From: Hippopus hippopus
Taxonomy: Eukaryota > Mollusca > Bivalvia > Cardiida > Cardiidae
DNA: 64,000 nucleotides
Direction: 5' to 3'
Assembly (NCBI GenBank): GCA_946811185.2
Contig: OX328107.1
Coordinates: 10,567,565-10,631,564, forward strand
A model generated the notes under the pieces. It ran no database searches and had not been told where the DNA came from. It saw nothing but the letters and a program-made list of their open reading frames with translations. Below, one piece after another: positions 24,401 through 36,400 of the stretch (positions are counted from its first letter, which is position 1; each line of letters starts with the position of its first letter). A program made the position numbers and the translations under genes.

Positions 24401-27400
24401 TGGGGGCTCGTCCGGGATTGGCCATTGAGCCATTAATCCCATTTGTTGTCCAAAAACGGACTTTCTGCCTAATAAAGCTCTGAGTCATCAATAAATGATG
24501 ACTTTAAGAGGGGGTGTGTTACAGGAGACCACTCCTTCATGCATGGCTTCATCCCGATTTAAATACAATACCTAGCAAATGCGTTAGGGAGAATTCTCTT
24601 TAGCTCAGTGGTTATGGTATTGGTCTTTTAAACCTCGAAAAATGAGGATATTTGTCCGCACGGGTTCGAATCCCGCCAGGTGCAGTTTGTATTTGAGCTA
24701 TATTTTTGTTGCGAACTTCCATGTTCGTAAGATGGGGGCTCGTCCGGGATTGGCCATTGAGCCATTAATCCCATTTGTTGTCCAAAAACGGACTTTCTCC
24801 CTAATAAAGCTCTGAGTCATCAATAAATGATGACTTTAAGAGGGGGTGTGTTACAGGAGACCACTCCTTCATGCATGGCTTCATCCCGATTTAAATACAA
24901 TACCTAGCAACTGCGTTAGGGAGAATTCTCTTTAGCTCAGTGGTTACGATATTGGTCTTTTAAACCTCGAAAAACGAGGATATTTGTTCGCATGGGTTCG
25001 AATCCCGCCAGATGCGGTTTGTATTTGAGCTATGCATTTGTTGCGAACTTCCATGTTCGTAAGATGGGGGCTCGTCCAGGGTTGGCCATTGAGCCATTAA
25101 TCCCATTTGTTGTCCAAAAACGGACTTTCTATCTGATAAGGCTCTGAGTCATCAATAAATGATGACTTTAAGAGGGGGTGTGTTACAGGAGACCACTCCT
25201 TCATGCATGGCTTCATCCCGATTTAAATACAATACCTAGCAACTGTGTTAGGGAGAATTCTCTTTAGCTCAGTGGTTATGGTATTGGTCTTTTAAACCTC
25301 AAAAAATGAGGATATTTGTCCGCACGGGTTCGAATCCCGCCAGGTGCGGTTTGTATTTGAGCTATGCATTTGTTGCGAACTTCCATGTTCGTAAGACTGA
25401 CTACAAATCAAATGTGACTCAAAAACTAAAATTTGCTTTTGGAAGGGTTATCAGCATCTTCCCCTTTGCCTACAATATTTTCAAAAGCTTTTTTCCATAA
25501 GGTCATTTGAGGTAAAGGATTAAGAACGAAATAAATAGAATCAACTTACATCACTGATTTCTTTAGCATTGCCCTCTGCTTTGTTATCTGTTTTGGCTCG
25601 GCATACCCTGACAAACAAAAGAATTGACCCGTTACCAACTGTCAAACTTTTACATTTGTTTATAATGAAAGCATTTGTAATCGACCTATCAATTGTGGCC
25701 CACATGATGAGATTGTCTGTGTAAGTGTAGAAAACCTTGTGTGAAAAAGAGAAAATGTTGGCTACCATCACTTACTTCTTTTTAATACATATTACAGGTG
25801 GTGCACCGACATTTTGATCAATGGATATTTTAGTCTAGGACCAAATATTGAATGCCTTTAACCCTTTACCAAACGACAAAGTTTTGGACCAGTCCAAATT
25901 GAAAGCATGTGCAGACAACAAAATAAATGTGACTGTAAAATTGAAATTTGTTTTGGGAAGGATAGAAAACATTGTGGGAAAAGGAGAAAATGCTGGTTAC
26001 CAGCATTTTGTCCTTTTCCCACAATGTTTTCAAAAGGCTCTTTTTTATCAGGGTCGTTGAAACCCGGGATTGTTTGGTAAAGAGTTAAATCATAGTATCA
26101 ACTTAGCTGTTATCACTGGATCTGGATTTATGGGAGTAACAGATGTACCATTGGGTAAAAGGATGACAGAGACATAGAACTGCAGAACTAAAAATGACAA
26201 TTGTATTTTCCCTCGTGTGAAAACATTAAAAGACTAAAAATAATTTGCTAAAAATCTTTATGCTTAGATTACCTTGCCTGTATAAATGTGCCTTTCCCTA
26301 AGGTCTGAATCTCGGCTGGTGGGTTGATTGTGGTAAACAGCACATCAGGAACACTTCTGCGCCTATAAGATTAATATCAGACCAATACAGGTGACCACCT
26401 GATTTAGGTAAAATCCATAACTTACATCACAGCTGATTTCTTTAGTCAGTCACTAAACCCTTATCTGGCAGAATTCAAATTAATGATGATTTTGCAAATA
26501 GATCTGGATGCTTTCTCATATTTAAACTTCATAGAAAAGATATTCATCTGTGAGAGAGGAATGAATGCTGTTGCAACAATCCTTAGAAAGAATCTAGCCA
26601 AGATGGGAATAAAGTCAGCAACCTCTGGGTTTCAAGCCTTGAATGTCACCGACTAGGTTACCAGACTTGGCATAAAATTCGTCATTCAAAATTGATCAAT
26701 TGTGAATCTGTAATTACTTAATATCCTCTTAAATCAATATCCACATTGCAACAGGCCCTACTACAAATGCATTGAACTCTTTACCACACAGCAAAAATGT
26801 AGACTTGTCCAAAATAAAAGCATTTACAGATGAAAATTTAAATGTGGTCCAAATGATGGAATTTGTCTTTGATATGGTAAGAAAACATTGTGGAAAAAGG
26901 AGAAAATGCTGGTTACCAGCATTTTCTCCATTTCCCACAATGTTTTCTAAAGGCTTCTTTTTCAGGGTCGTTGAAACTCGGGATTGTCTGGTAAAGGGTT
27001 AAATAGAATGTGACAAAAGGAGAGAACTGTTACCATGGCTTTCATCAACCCTCAAAAAAGAGTTTTGCCCAGCTAGGATTTATACTTATACCTACCGGAT
27101 TAAAATATCCTTTACACTATCAACTGAGCAACTAATCTCAACTCTGTATCCTGGATATGGTTATGGTGATTTAACCCTGTACCACACAATCCCAGGTTTT
27201 AACGACCTTTTTAAAACATTAAAGAATAACAAGTACATGCTGGTGACCAGTATCTTCTTCATTTCCCATATGGTTTTCTACACTGTCCATGACAATCCTA
27301 CCATTTTTGCCACATTTAATTTTTCATGCTTTTTATCTGGGCAAGTGTTGATTTTTTTTTGTTAGTAAAAAGGACAGAATAAGGGAGCAGGTGAAGCTGT

Positions 27401-30400
27401 TAGAACTACCATAATATACATTACCTGCAGATTGCGCACTGTGTCAAGTTTATAGGAAAAGGGGCTGAGGCCTTTTTGTATGGTATGTGACACACAGAGC
27501 AGTTAAACAAGGGGCTGCCTTCCTCAGAACTAATTTAGAAAAAGGAAGACAATACATGAAAATGCTTTGATAAAAAGAGAAATATTATGGTTGTAAAGAA
27601 TCAAAACATGAATATTTTTCAAAAGGTTTACTATTTATGAAACAATCTGTGTATTCAGGGTTGTGAAATAGAATATGTATTCCTTTTAAAATATTGTGGG
27701 AAAGGAAAATCTGCTAGTAACTAGCATTTTCCTCATCTTCCACAATGTGCTCCACCCTATCAAAGGCCAATCTCATCATTTGAGAGGTATTTAATTTACT
27801 GTCTGCACATGCTTTCATTTTGAACAATTTCAAAACTTTATTGTCAAAGAGTTAATTCATGTAGATGAAACATATGCCTAGTATCATATCAAAACCTTTT
27901 CCTTTAAATTAACAAAACTATGAATGAAATAAGAAAAAAATATTAGTCTGAATCAGGTCTTTGCACTGACAAAGTTGCTTAGCTTATCACACACAGTGCT
28001 CTTCAAAATAAAGAAAGAAATATCAATTCACCAATCTTAAAAATCTAAGAGTAAAATTCTGTTATTAGGTGCAAATCATGTTTTGTGTCAAAGATAGCTT
28101 ATTTTTCAATTAACACTTTACCAAATGACAAAATTTTACGTTAGTTCAATTTGAAAGCATTTGCATACGACAAATTAGAGGTGGCCAAATGATAAAATTT
28201 GTCCTTGATAGGACAGAAAACATTGTGGGAAAAGGAGAAAATGCAGGTTACATTACAAGCATTTTCTCCTTTTCCCTCATGATTTGACAAGCCTTCATTT
28301 TTTGAGGTTGTCAAAACTCGGAACTGTGTGATAAAAATTTCAGATATATCAAACACTCAACATAGATTAAAGTTTAATATGTGAATACATGAGAAAATAT
28401 TGTGGCAAAATGAAAAAAAAAACCTTCAATACCAGCCATGTGTCCTTTTGCCAAATCAAAAGTCTTCTGATGCAAAAATTCTCTACAGATTGTAATTTGA
28501 TAACTTGTGCATATGGCTTTATTTAACCTTTACCACAAAATGCAGACTTTTACCTACATTAAAGAAAAATACTTTTAAAACATTGTGGGAAAAGGAGAAA
28601 ATGCTGGTAACCAGCATTTTCTCCTTTTCCCACATTGTTTTCTACCTTTCAACAAGCAAATTTTAATTTTTGAGTCACATTTATTTTATCGACTACAAAT
28701 GCTTTCAATTTGGACCATTGTAAATTTTTTTTTTTGTTTGGTCAAAGTTTTAATTCAAGTTTGATATCGGAAACAGAATTTACCTTTCAAATTTAAAATT
28801 TCTCTGAGAAACTTGATTGGCTAAATTTACATCCACAAACAGTTTTTTCCCATGATCCTTTTCCTTGTCTACTGCAAGGTGCTTGTCCATGGCTGCTGTT
28901 ACCTGCTGGGGACTGGGTCGGACAGTCTGGTATTGGTCCATGTTCAAGTTGACTTTGGCCGCTGTACCCATTGCCGACAAAACTATGATTTCATCACTAA
29001 AATAAAGATGTGTAATCCAAATAAAGCTGTTGAAATTTCTTTATCATATTTTTATTTATTTTCTGCTGAAACAAATATGTAGGAGCCCTCTTTGAAAGCA
29101 GTATAGTAAAATACATGTATGTAATATCAACATGAATGCAGGTTTTAAATATGAAAGATGTGAAAACATTTGGGAAATTGCAAGGTGTAATAAATGTATG
29201 TCCTGATGTTCTCTGAACAGCTATTTCTCCTTCAAGGAAAAGAACCCTATCATCTACTTTGACGATATGTTTGTATTTCTTGACAGACTTATCTCAAAAC
29301 TCACTTCCAAAAATGTTTTTGGGTTCAATTTCACAGATCACCATTTTTCTGCAAAATATGGTTTGCAATTGTAACAGAAACACTTGGGTCCAGATTCACC
29401 AAGCATTCTTAAGAACATTCTTAGCCTTACTCTCCAGAATTTTCTAAATTTGAAAGTAACACAACTTCTTATTGGCTCAAACATTTAGTTTAGCCAATCA
29501 GAAGCTGTTTTACTTTCAAACGTAGAAAACCTCAAAGAATAAGACTAAGAATGTTCTTGAGAATGGCTGGTGACTACTGACCTAGATTACTTTTTTACGT
29601 CTCAACACTGGCCTTACCAGATAGACGTTTGTTCACTATAACCAATCACAGCATGACATCCCAGTGCCCTTGTATGAGATCGGATCTCAGTTCTGATCTC
29701 AGTCCACCAGGCATCTCTGGTCTCTGGCTCCTCTATTAAAGAAAGATACTATGATTGAAATACATAGATCTTACTTCAATTGCAAAATTAGTTCTTTATA
29801 ATTATAATCAAACAACAAACACAATTAAGAACTATTACAACCTGAACGTGACTGTTTTGTGTCAAGCAGCAAACAGCCTTTCAAAACATTGAAAGAGAAA
29901 TTTCTAATTATCTGGAAATAATGGTGGATTATAAGGTTTGATAATTCATGGTTGCGACCTGTGAAATTACCTGATTTCATAGCAGCTAGTACAGAACTAT
30001 AGTACAGAACTTTCTTTTGTAAAACGGTCCCCTGGGAACTGTTTTACTGACAATTTGTGAGTTTTAGCATGAGAATTTTTGTATCTTTACGCCTAGGTTC
30101 AAATTTACGAAATTCGTAGATAAGTTGTACGAAACTTTCCTGACTTTGTGAATTTTCGCAAGTACATATTTGCCCAACTCTTTCCCTATAGTTTTCATGT
30201 TTTACATATTATTGTAATGCGTTCTTATGTGTGTGGGGGGTTACACCAAAGGGAATTACCGAAAACAAATGTGTACTGGATTTTGATGAAAGTCCCAACA
30301 AAAAACAGGTTAGAAGTATGAAATAAATTGAATTTTTTTTTTTCTTTTCAGTGAAAGATGGAAATTTATTTCATCTTGTGAACATCATCTGTTATATTTT

Positions 30401-33400
30401 CACTTGTGGCTGTGCCTCTCTTGAAAATATTACCAATAATGTTCACTCAATGAAATAAATTTTGATTTTTCACTGAAATAAACAAATATCCTCTGTTTAT
30501 CACATCAATCAAATCTCACTATTATGTGGAATATCTCTCTTCTATAGGATAATGTACAAAGTTGTCCACTGCAGACTTATTTCTGCGGTTACAATTGAAT
30601 AAATGGGATTGATGTCAAACCAAACTTTCAAAAATCAGCTGAATCCACTTCAGAGCCATGTTTATTTCAAAACATCTGAACTTTACACAAATAGTTCTCC
30701 ATTTGCCGCAAACTTTTGATTTCTGAGTTCAGAGGCATCAATTATCAGCCAGTTACCCCTTTATTTAATTATCCACTGACATTTTGGTCATGCTTTTCCA
30801 AAGAAAATCAGAAGAAGTGCTGGTACACATGATTTTCTCCTTTTTCTGCAATAATTTCTAGTGTTTCAAAGTAGAATCCCTTCATTTGAGCCACATTTTA
30901 TTTATCCTTTCAAATGCCTCAAATTATGGTCAAGTCTGTCGTTCTGTAAAGATTGATGCAACTAGAGTCACTAACCTGGGTTATGTATCTTATCTAATAG
31001 TTTAACAGACTTTGCCGCCACCACACCTCCGATATGAACAATAAATCCTGGCGGAAAGGTATTCATTGTGAAAAAAGGAAACTCCTGAAAGAAGACAATG
31101 ACAAAATTCAATGTAGGCTCCAACATTTATATATCTTGTACCAAACAATCCCTGTTTAATGACTCTGGGGAAAGATGCTTCTAAAACGAACATTTTCTCC
31201 TTTTCCAACAATATTATCCACCCTTTCAAAGAGAAATTCCATCTTTTAAACTATGTAAAATTTGTTGTCTGCAAATGCTTTCAATTTCAACAAATTTAAA
31301 ATTTTGTTGTCTGATAAAGAGTTAAATACCCCCAGAAACAAATTGCAACTGACTTTGAGATGTCCTTGTAGAAAATGGAATTTCAATAAAGAATTAAGGT
31401 TTATTTAAAAACAATGTGACAAAAGGATAACTGCTCAAATGAGCAGTTTCTCCTTTTGCCACAATGTTTTAAAACTGGTCTCTCACAAGAGAAAATAAGT
31501 CATTTACTGGCAGTCATTTGTAAACTCATTAATACCATATCAAGGCTATTTTTACTTCAATATTTCACAAAATATTTGACACTGTAGATCCAACATTAAC
31601 TTTTTACAAGATGAGAAAAATTTGGACTTAACTAGATTGAAAGTATTTGCAAACAACAAAATAGTCATATGTGGCTCAAATAATTACATTTGACTTTGAT
31701 GGGTAAGAAAACATTGTGGAAAAAGGAGAAAATGCTAGCTAAAATCCCAAAGAGTCCTGTTCAATATGTCGTCTGCTGTTGCTTTCAGTTTGAATAAGTA
31801 TAACATTTTGTTGTTTGGTATAGAGTAGCCTGGGTTCCTCCATTCATTTTTTCTTTTTCTATCATTTGGAGGTTACTTTGTCAAATATAAAAAATAATAA
31901 TAACCAAAGTGATAAACAGATAGCTGCCTTGGACCAATGCCCACTTCAATTAGGAAAGCGTGAGACGGAGTAATTAACAAATTATTACCACCTGGAACCA
32001 GGCTAGGTAAAGAGTAAAACTTCTCTATCATTTTGTCCTGTTTTCCCACCATCTTTCATAATCTGTGTATCATACCCACCATAAGTTCTATGTTGATCTG
32101 CTGGGAGCATGGTTTGGGAAATGTCTTGGTTCCTCCAGAGGCAGAGCCACTTCCACTGCTTCCCCCTAAACTGTTACCTAGGCAACAGGGTCAATAAAAT
32201 AAAATGAGAGGCTTAAGATGGATTATTAATTTTGATTTCATCACATAACTGTCCATTTTTTTCAGTGTAATATAACCATGGAAGATATTAAGCCCTTACC
32301 CAACAATCTTGTGTTTTAACAACCAAGAGAATAAAAGGCTTTTAAAAACATTGTGGGAATAAAAAAAAAATGCTGGTAAACAGCATTTTTCCTTTTCTTA
32401 CAACTTTTTCTCCTCTTTCAAAGACCAATATCAATTGAACCACAGCTAATTTATCCCTGCAACAGCTTATTTAGCATCTAAAAATGCTTCCAAAGTGGAT
32501 GAATCTAAAATTTTGTTGTCTGGTTGGAGTTAAATAGCTCTTTACCAAACAATCCCGACTTTTAACGACCCTAAAGAAGAAAGCTTTAGAAAACATTGTG
32601 GGAAAAGGAGAAAATGCTGGTAACCAACATTTTCTCCTTTTCCCACGATGTTTTCTACCTTTTCAGACACAAGTTCCATCGTTAGAACCACACTTAAACT
32701 GTCATCTGCAAATGCTTTCAATTTGGACATGTCCAAAATTTTGTCATTTGGTAAAGAGATAGCTTTAATTTTTACACACCCATTTACTCTTTATCACACA
32801 ATTGGAGTTGTACAAGCCCTGGAAAAGAAGGCCTCTGAAAATATAGTGGGAAAAAGTGAAAATGCTAGTAACTAGTATTTTTTTTCCTTTTTCCACAATG
32901 TTTTCTACCCTGTCAGAGATAAATCCCAAAATGTGAGCCTTACTTGATTTGTTGTGAGCAAATGCTTTGAAACTGAACAAGTCTGACATTTTTGCCGTTT
33001 GGTAAAGACTTCACTCTTAACCAAACAACAAAATCTTGGACTGGTCTCTTACGAACATGAAAGTTCGCAACAAATGCATAGCTCAAATACAAACCGCATC
33101 TGGCGGGATTCGAACCCGTGCAGACAAATATCCTCGTTTTTCGAGGTTTAAAAGACCAACACCATAACCACTGAGCTAAAGAGAATTCTCTCCAACGCAG
33201 TTGTTAGGTATCAATTTCATACGGGAAAGCTATGCAGTAAGGGAGGAGTGATCTCCTGTAACGGATCTAAATTGAAAGCATTTGCAGATGGCTTTTCAAA
33301 TGTGGTTTAAATGATAGAATTTGTCTCTGTAAGAACAGAAAACATTAAGGGCAAAGGAGAAAATGCTGGTTACCAGCATTTTCAACCTTTCCCCCAATGT

Positions 33401-36400
33401 TTTCAAAAGGTTCCTTTGGCAGGTTTGTTAAAACTCATGATTGTGTGGTAGAAGTTTAGGTAAGCATTGCGTGACACCAAAAGACAAAGTACCCCATTCG
33501 TATGCCATATCTAAAAAGAAAAATACATTGTAAGTGAAATTTTGTGAAGCAATTTCCTTCTCTTTTTCAAATATTTATTCTACTTTGGTATTCAGTTTTG
33601 TTCTCAACATTATTTCAACCATATAACAGCAGCCAGTACAATAGCTCCTGGCTCCTCTCCTATGTAAACATCAACTACTAGTATGTAAGAGAGAGGAATA
33701 AATCCTAATGCAATGAATATCACCAATCCTTGAAATGGTTTGGCAAGGCTGGGAGTCTATTTCACAACTAAATTACTTGTGCTGTATGCTACCAACTGAG
33801 TCATCAGAAACTATTTTTTCTATTAGCTAACTATTTTTTCTCATGAAATTTCTAAATTTGAAAGTAACACAACTTCTGATTGGCTAAACTAAATAGTTTA
33901 GCCAATCAGAAGTTGTGTTACATTCTAAATCCAGAATAAGACAAGGACTAGTCTCAAGAATGGGTGGTGAATACGTGCCCTGGCCAACATTTACTTTTAC
34001 AGTACATGTATCGTGCAGTTCTATTGAAGCAGGTCCCATGTTTCATAGAAAACATTTCCGTCCTTTAACTCTTTACCAGACGACAATATTCTAGACTGGT
34101 CCAAATTGAAAGCATTTGCAGATGACAGAATAAATGTGACTGAAAAATAGAAATTTGTTTTGGGAAGGGTAGAAAACATTATGGGAAAGGAGAAAATGCT
34201 GGTTACCAGCATTTTCTCCTTTTCCCACAATATTTTCTACCATATCAAAGATAAATTCCATTATTTGAGCCGAATTTAAATTGTTGTCTGCGAAAACTTT
34301 CAATTTGGAAAGGTGAAAATTTATTGCTTTGTTGTATGGTAAAGAGTTAAATCATCTGCTGCAAGTTTATTTCAGAAGCTAATAAGCTACAAAGTCTTGT
34401 TTTTCCATGCATATTTATGTTAATTTTCATATTCATTGGTTAAACTATGATGAATAGCCATCCCACAACCTAAGCCAGATCATTTTGAGATGCTTTAACC
34501 CTTTACTAAACAGCCCAGTGTTTTAATAACCCGGAAGGATACAGCTTTTGAAAAAATTATGAGCAAGGGATGCTGGCTACCAGCAATGTCTCCTTTTTCC
34601 TGAAAAATGTAGTGTCTACCTTTTCAAAGATGCAGTTGATTCACCGAGTCAAATTTATTTTGTCGCTTGCAAATTCTTTCAACTTGGCAGATTCTAAAAT
34701 TGTATTGCTCAGTAAAGAGTTAACCTTTTGCAAAGAAATCCAATGTTTTAACGATCTTGAGGGATACTGCTTTTGAAAACATGGGAAAAGGAGTAAATCT
34801 TGGTAACCAGTATTTTCTTCTTTTCCCAAACAATGTACAATTATATCCTATCTAACATAAATTTCATAATTTGAGCCAAACTGAATTTGTTGTCTGCAAG
34901 ACTTCAGTGTTTGTTATTTGGAATTGTATATTTTTCTTGTCTGGTATAGAGTTAACCCCTGCTTCAGCAAGTGAACTGGCAAAAAGCTCTAGCAGTGCAA
35001 TTTCAGACCTATTTTGAGTCAGAATATCGCACAAAATATTAGCCAGTGGTGATCTAAAGATCAAAGAACACAGTCTGCGCAGTCCAATTCTGTGCAGTCC
35101 GATCTTGATCAACAGTTTGAAATAGGGCCAAAATTTAATATTGTCCAAGACACACCAATGGTAAAGTATATGTCACACTCTTGTGAACCTCTTAGACCAC
35201 AAAGGCCAAGTTAAAATAATTTTGTGGAGGATAGATCAAGATCCGCCTGTAGTGAGCATGCTACCTGACCCCAGATCTACACAGTTCTATGCATCAATAA
35301 AGCATCTAATAAGCCATATCAGGGGTGTGATTGATAAAAAGTGAGAGGGGAGGAATATGCCCTGGACCCCCCCACCCCCCTTCTTTCATAGACTACAGTA
35401 AATGATCCATGCTCTGTGAGAAGGGGGTTTAATGGATCTGCAAAAAGTAGACCCGTGTCAGCCTGTACAGTCCATGCAGGCTGACATAGGTCAAAACTTT
35501 TCGCTCTTTGTATATTTTCTGTTAGTCTATGGACCACAATACCTCATGATTCAGTCGGTTAATAGACAAAATTCATTTCATGGATGCGTAATTATGTGAT
35601 ATCTTGCTTGGTATAATGCATCACGGAGGTCCATTAAACCCCTTTTTGCCAGAGCATGGCTGAAATTCAGCATTTTTGGACAGATCCTCATGGTCTTGGA
35701 CAGTTTTGGTTGTTCACTTTAGCTGTACAGGTAGGAAATTCTGTAAGGGGAAAAAAATCAAACCCCTGCAAATATGTGTAATAACAGCTGAAGCTTTTCT
35801 ATTGATAGCAAATTTTCATACATAATAATAACCATTGTAGAGCTAAACCCACATGCAATAATTATTGTTTATGCAGACAGTGTAGATCCAAGATCAGACT
35901 GCACACACTGTGCAGTCTGATCTTGGATCTACAATGTCTGCCTTTAAGCCATATATTCCAACAAAAACAAAAAAATCTTGAAACTGCAATATCTGCATAT
36001 CCAGTACTGACTCAGCATGTCCATTTCATTTTTTTAGCACTACAAGGGAAAACAAGTGTATAACCATGAGTTGCGGGAGTTTAACGCATCTCAGTGATGC
36101 ATTATACCAAACATGTTGTTACATAAGTATGGATCCATAAAATTTAATTTGTCTCACAGCTGTCTGAATAATGAGGTAGAATGGTCCTTCTACTGCAGAA
36201 AAGTAACCAATAGCAAAAACTTTGGACTCAGGCTGACCTGTTCCGGAACTTTTTGCAGATGCATTAAACCCCCTTATCACAAAGCATGAAGCATATACAT
36301 GTGTACCGGTAATTATCCGAGTATGTATGTAAATTCTGGTTACGTGCAGATCTTTGATCTATGCCGTCCGCTTGTTTAGTCAAGCCTATACAATTAAAAT

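Larger units (their letters stand above)
23853..25396 (+). mobile_element. Tandem array of a miniature LTR retroelement (TRIM-like): 5 LTRs, 4 interiors
   Basis: Five near-identical copies with a period of exactly 332 bases (LTR starts at 23853, 24185, 24517, 24849, 25181). The array starts and ends with a 216-base LTR; the fifth copy stops precisely at the LTR end (25396). Each interior is 116 bases. It begins with TGGGGGCTCGTCCGGGAT, the 18-base primer-binding site complementary to tRNA-Pro known from murine leukaemia virus, and ends in a purine run (AAGAGGGGG) just before the next LTR. CTGAC flanks both sides (23848-23852, 25397-25401), a 5-base target duplication inside a MITE. No coding capacity, so it depends on proteins from elsewhere. 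Array form suggests recombination between LTRs. Confidence 0.9.

Noticed and set aside
23921..24483. Identical 76-codon open frames in consecutive units of the LTR array
   Set aside because: They run through the tRNA-like region, primer-binding site and interior, decay in later units, and match no protein; open by chance in a repeated sequence.
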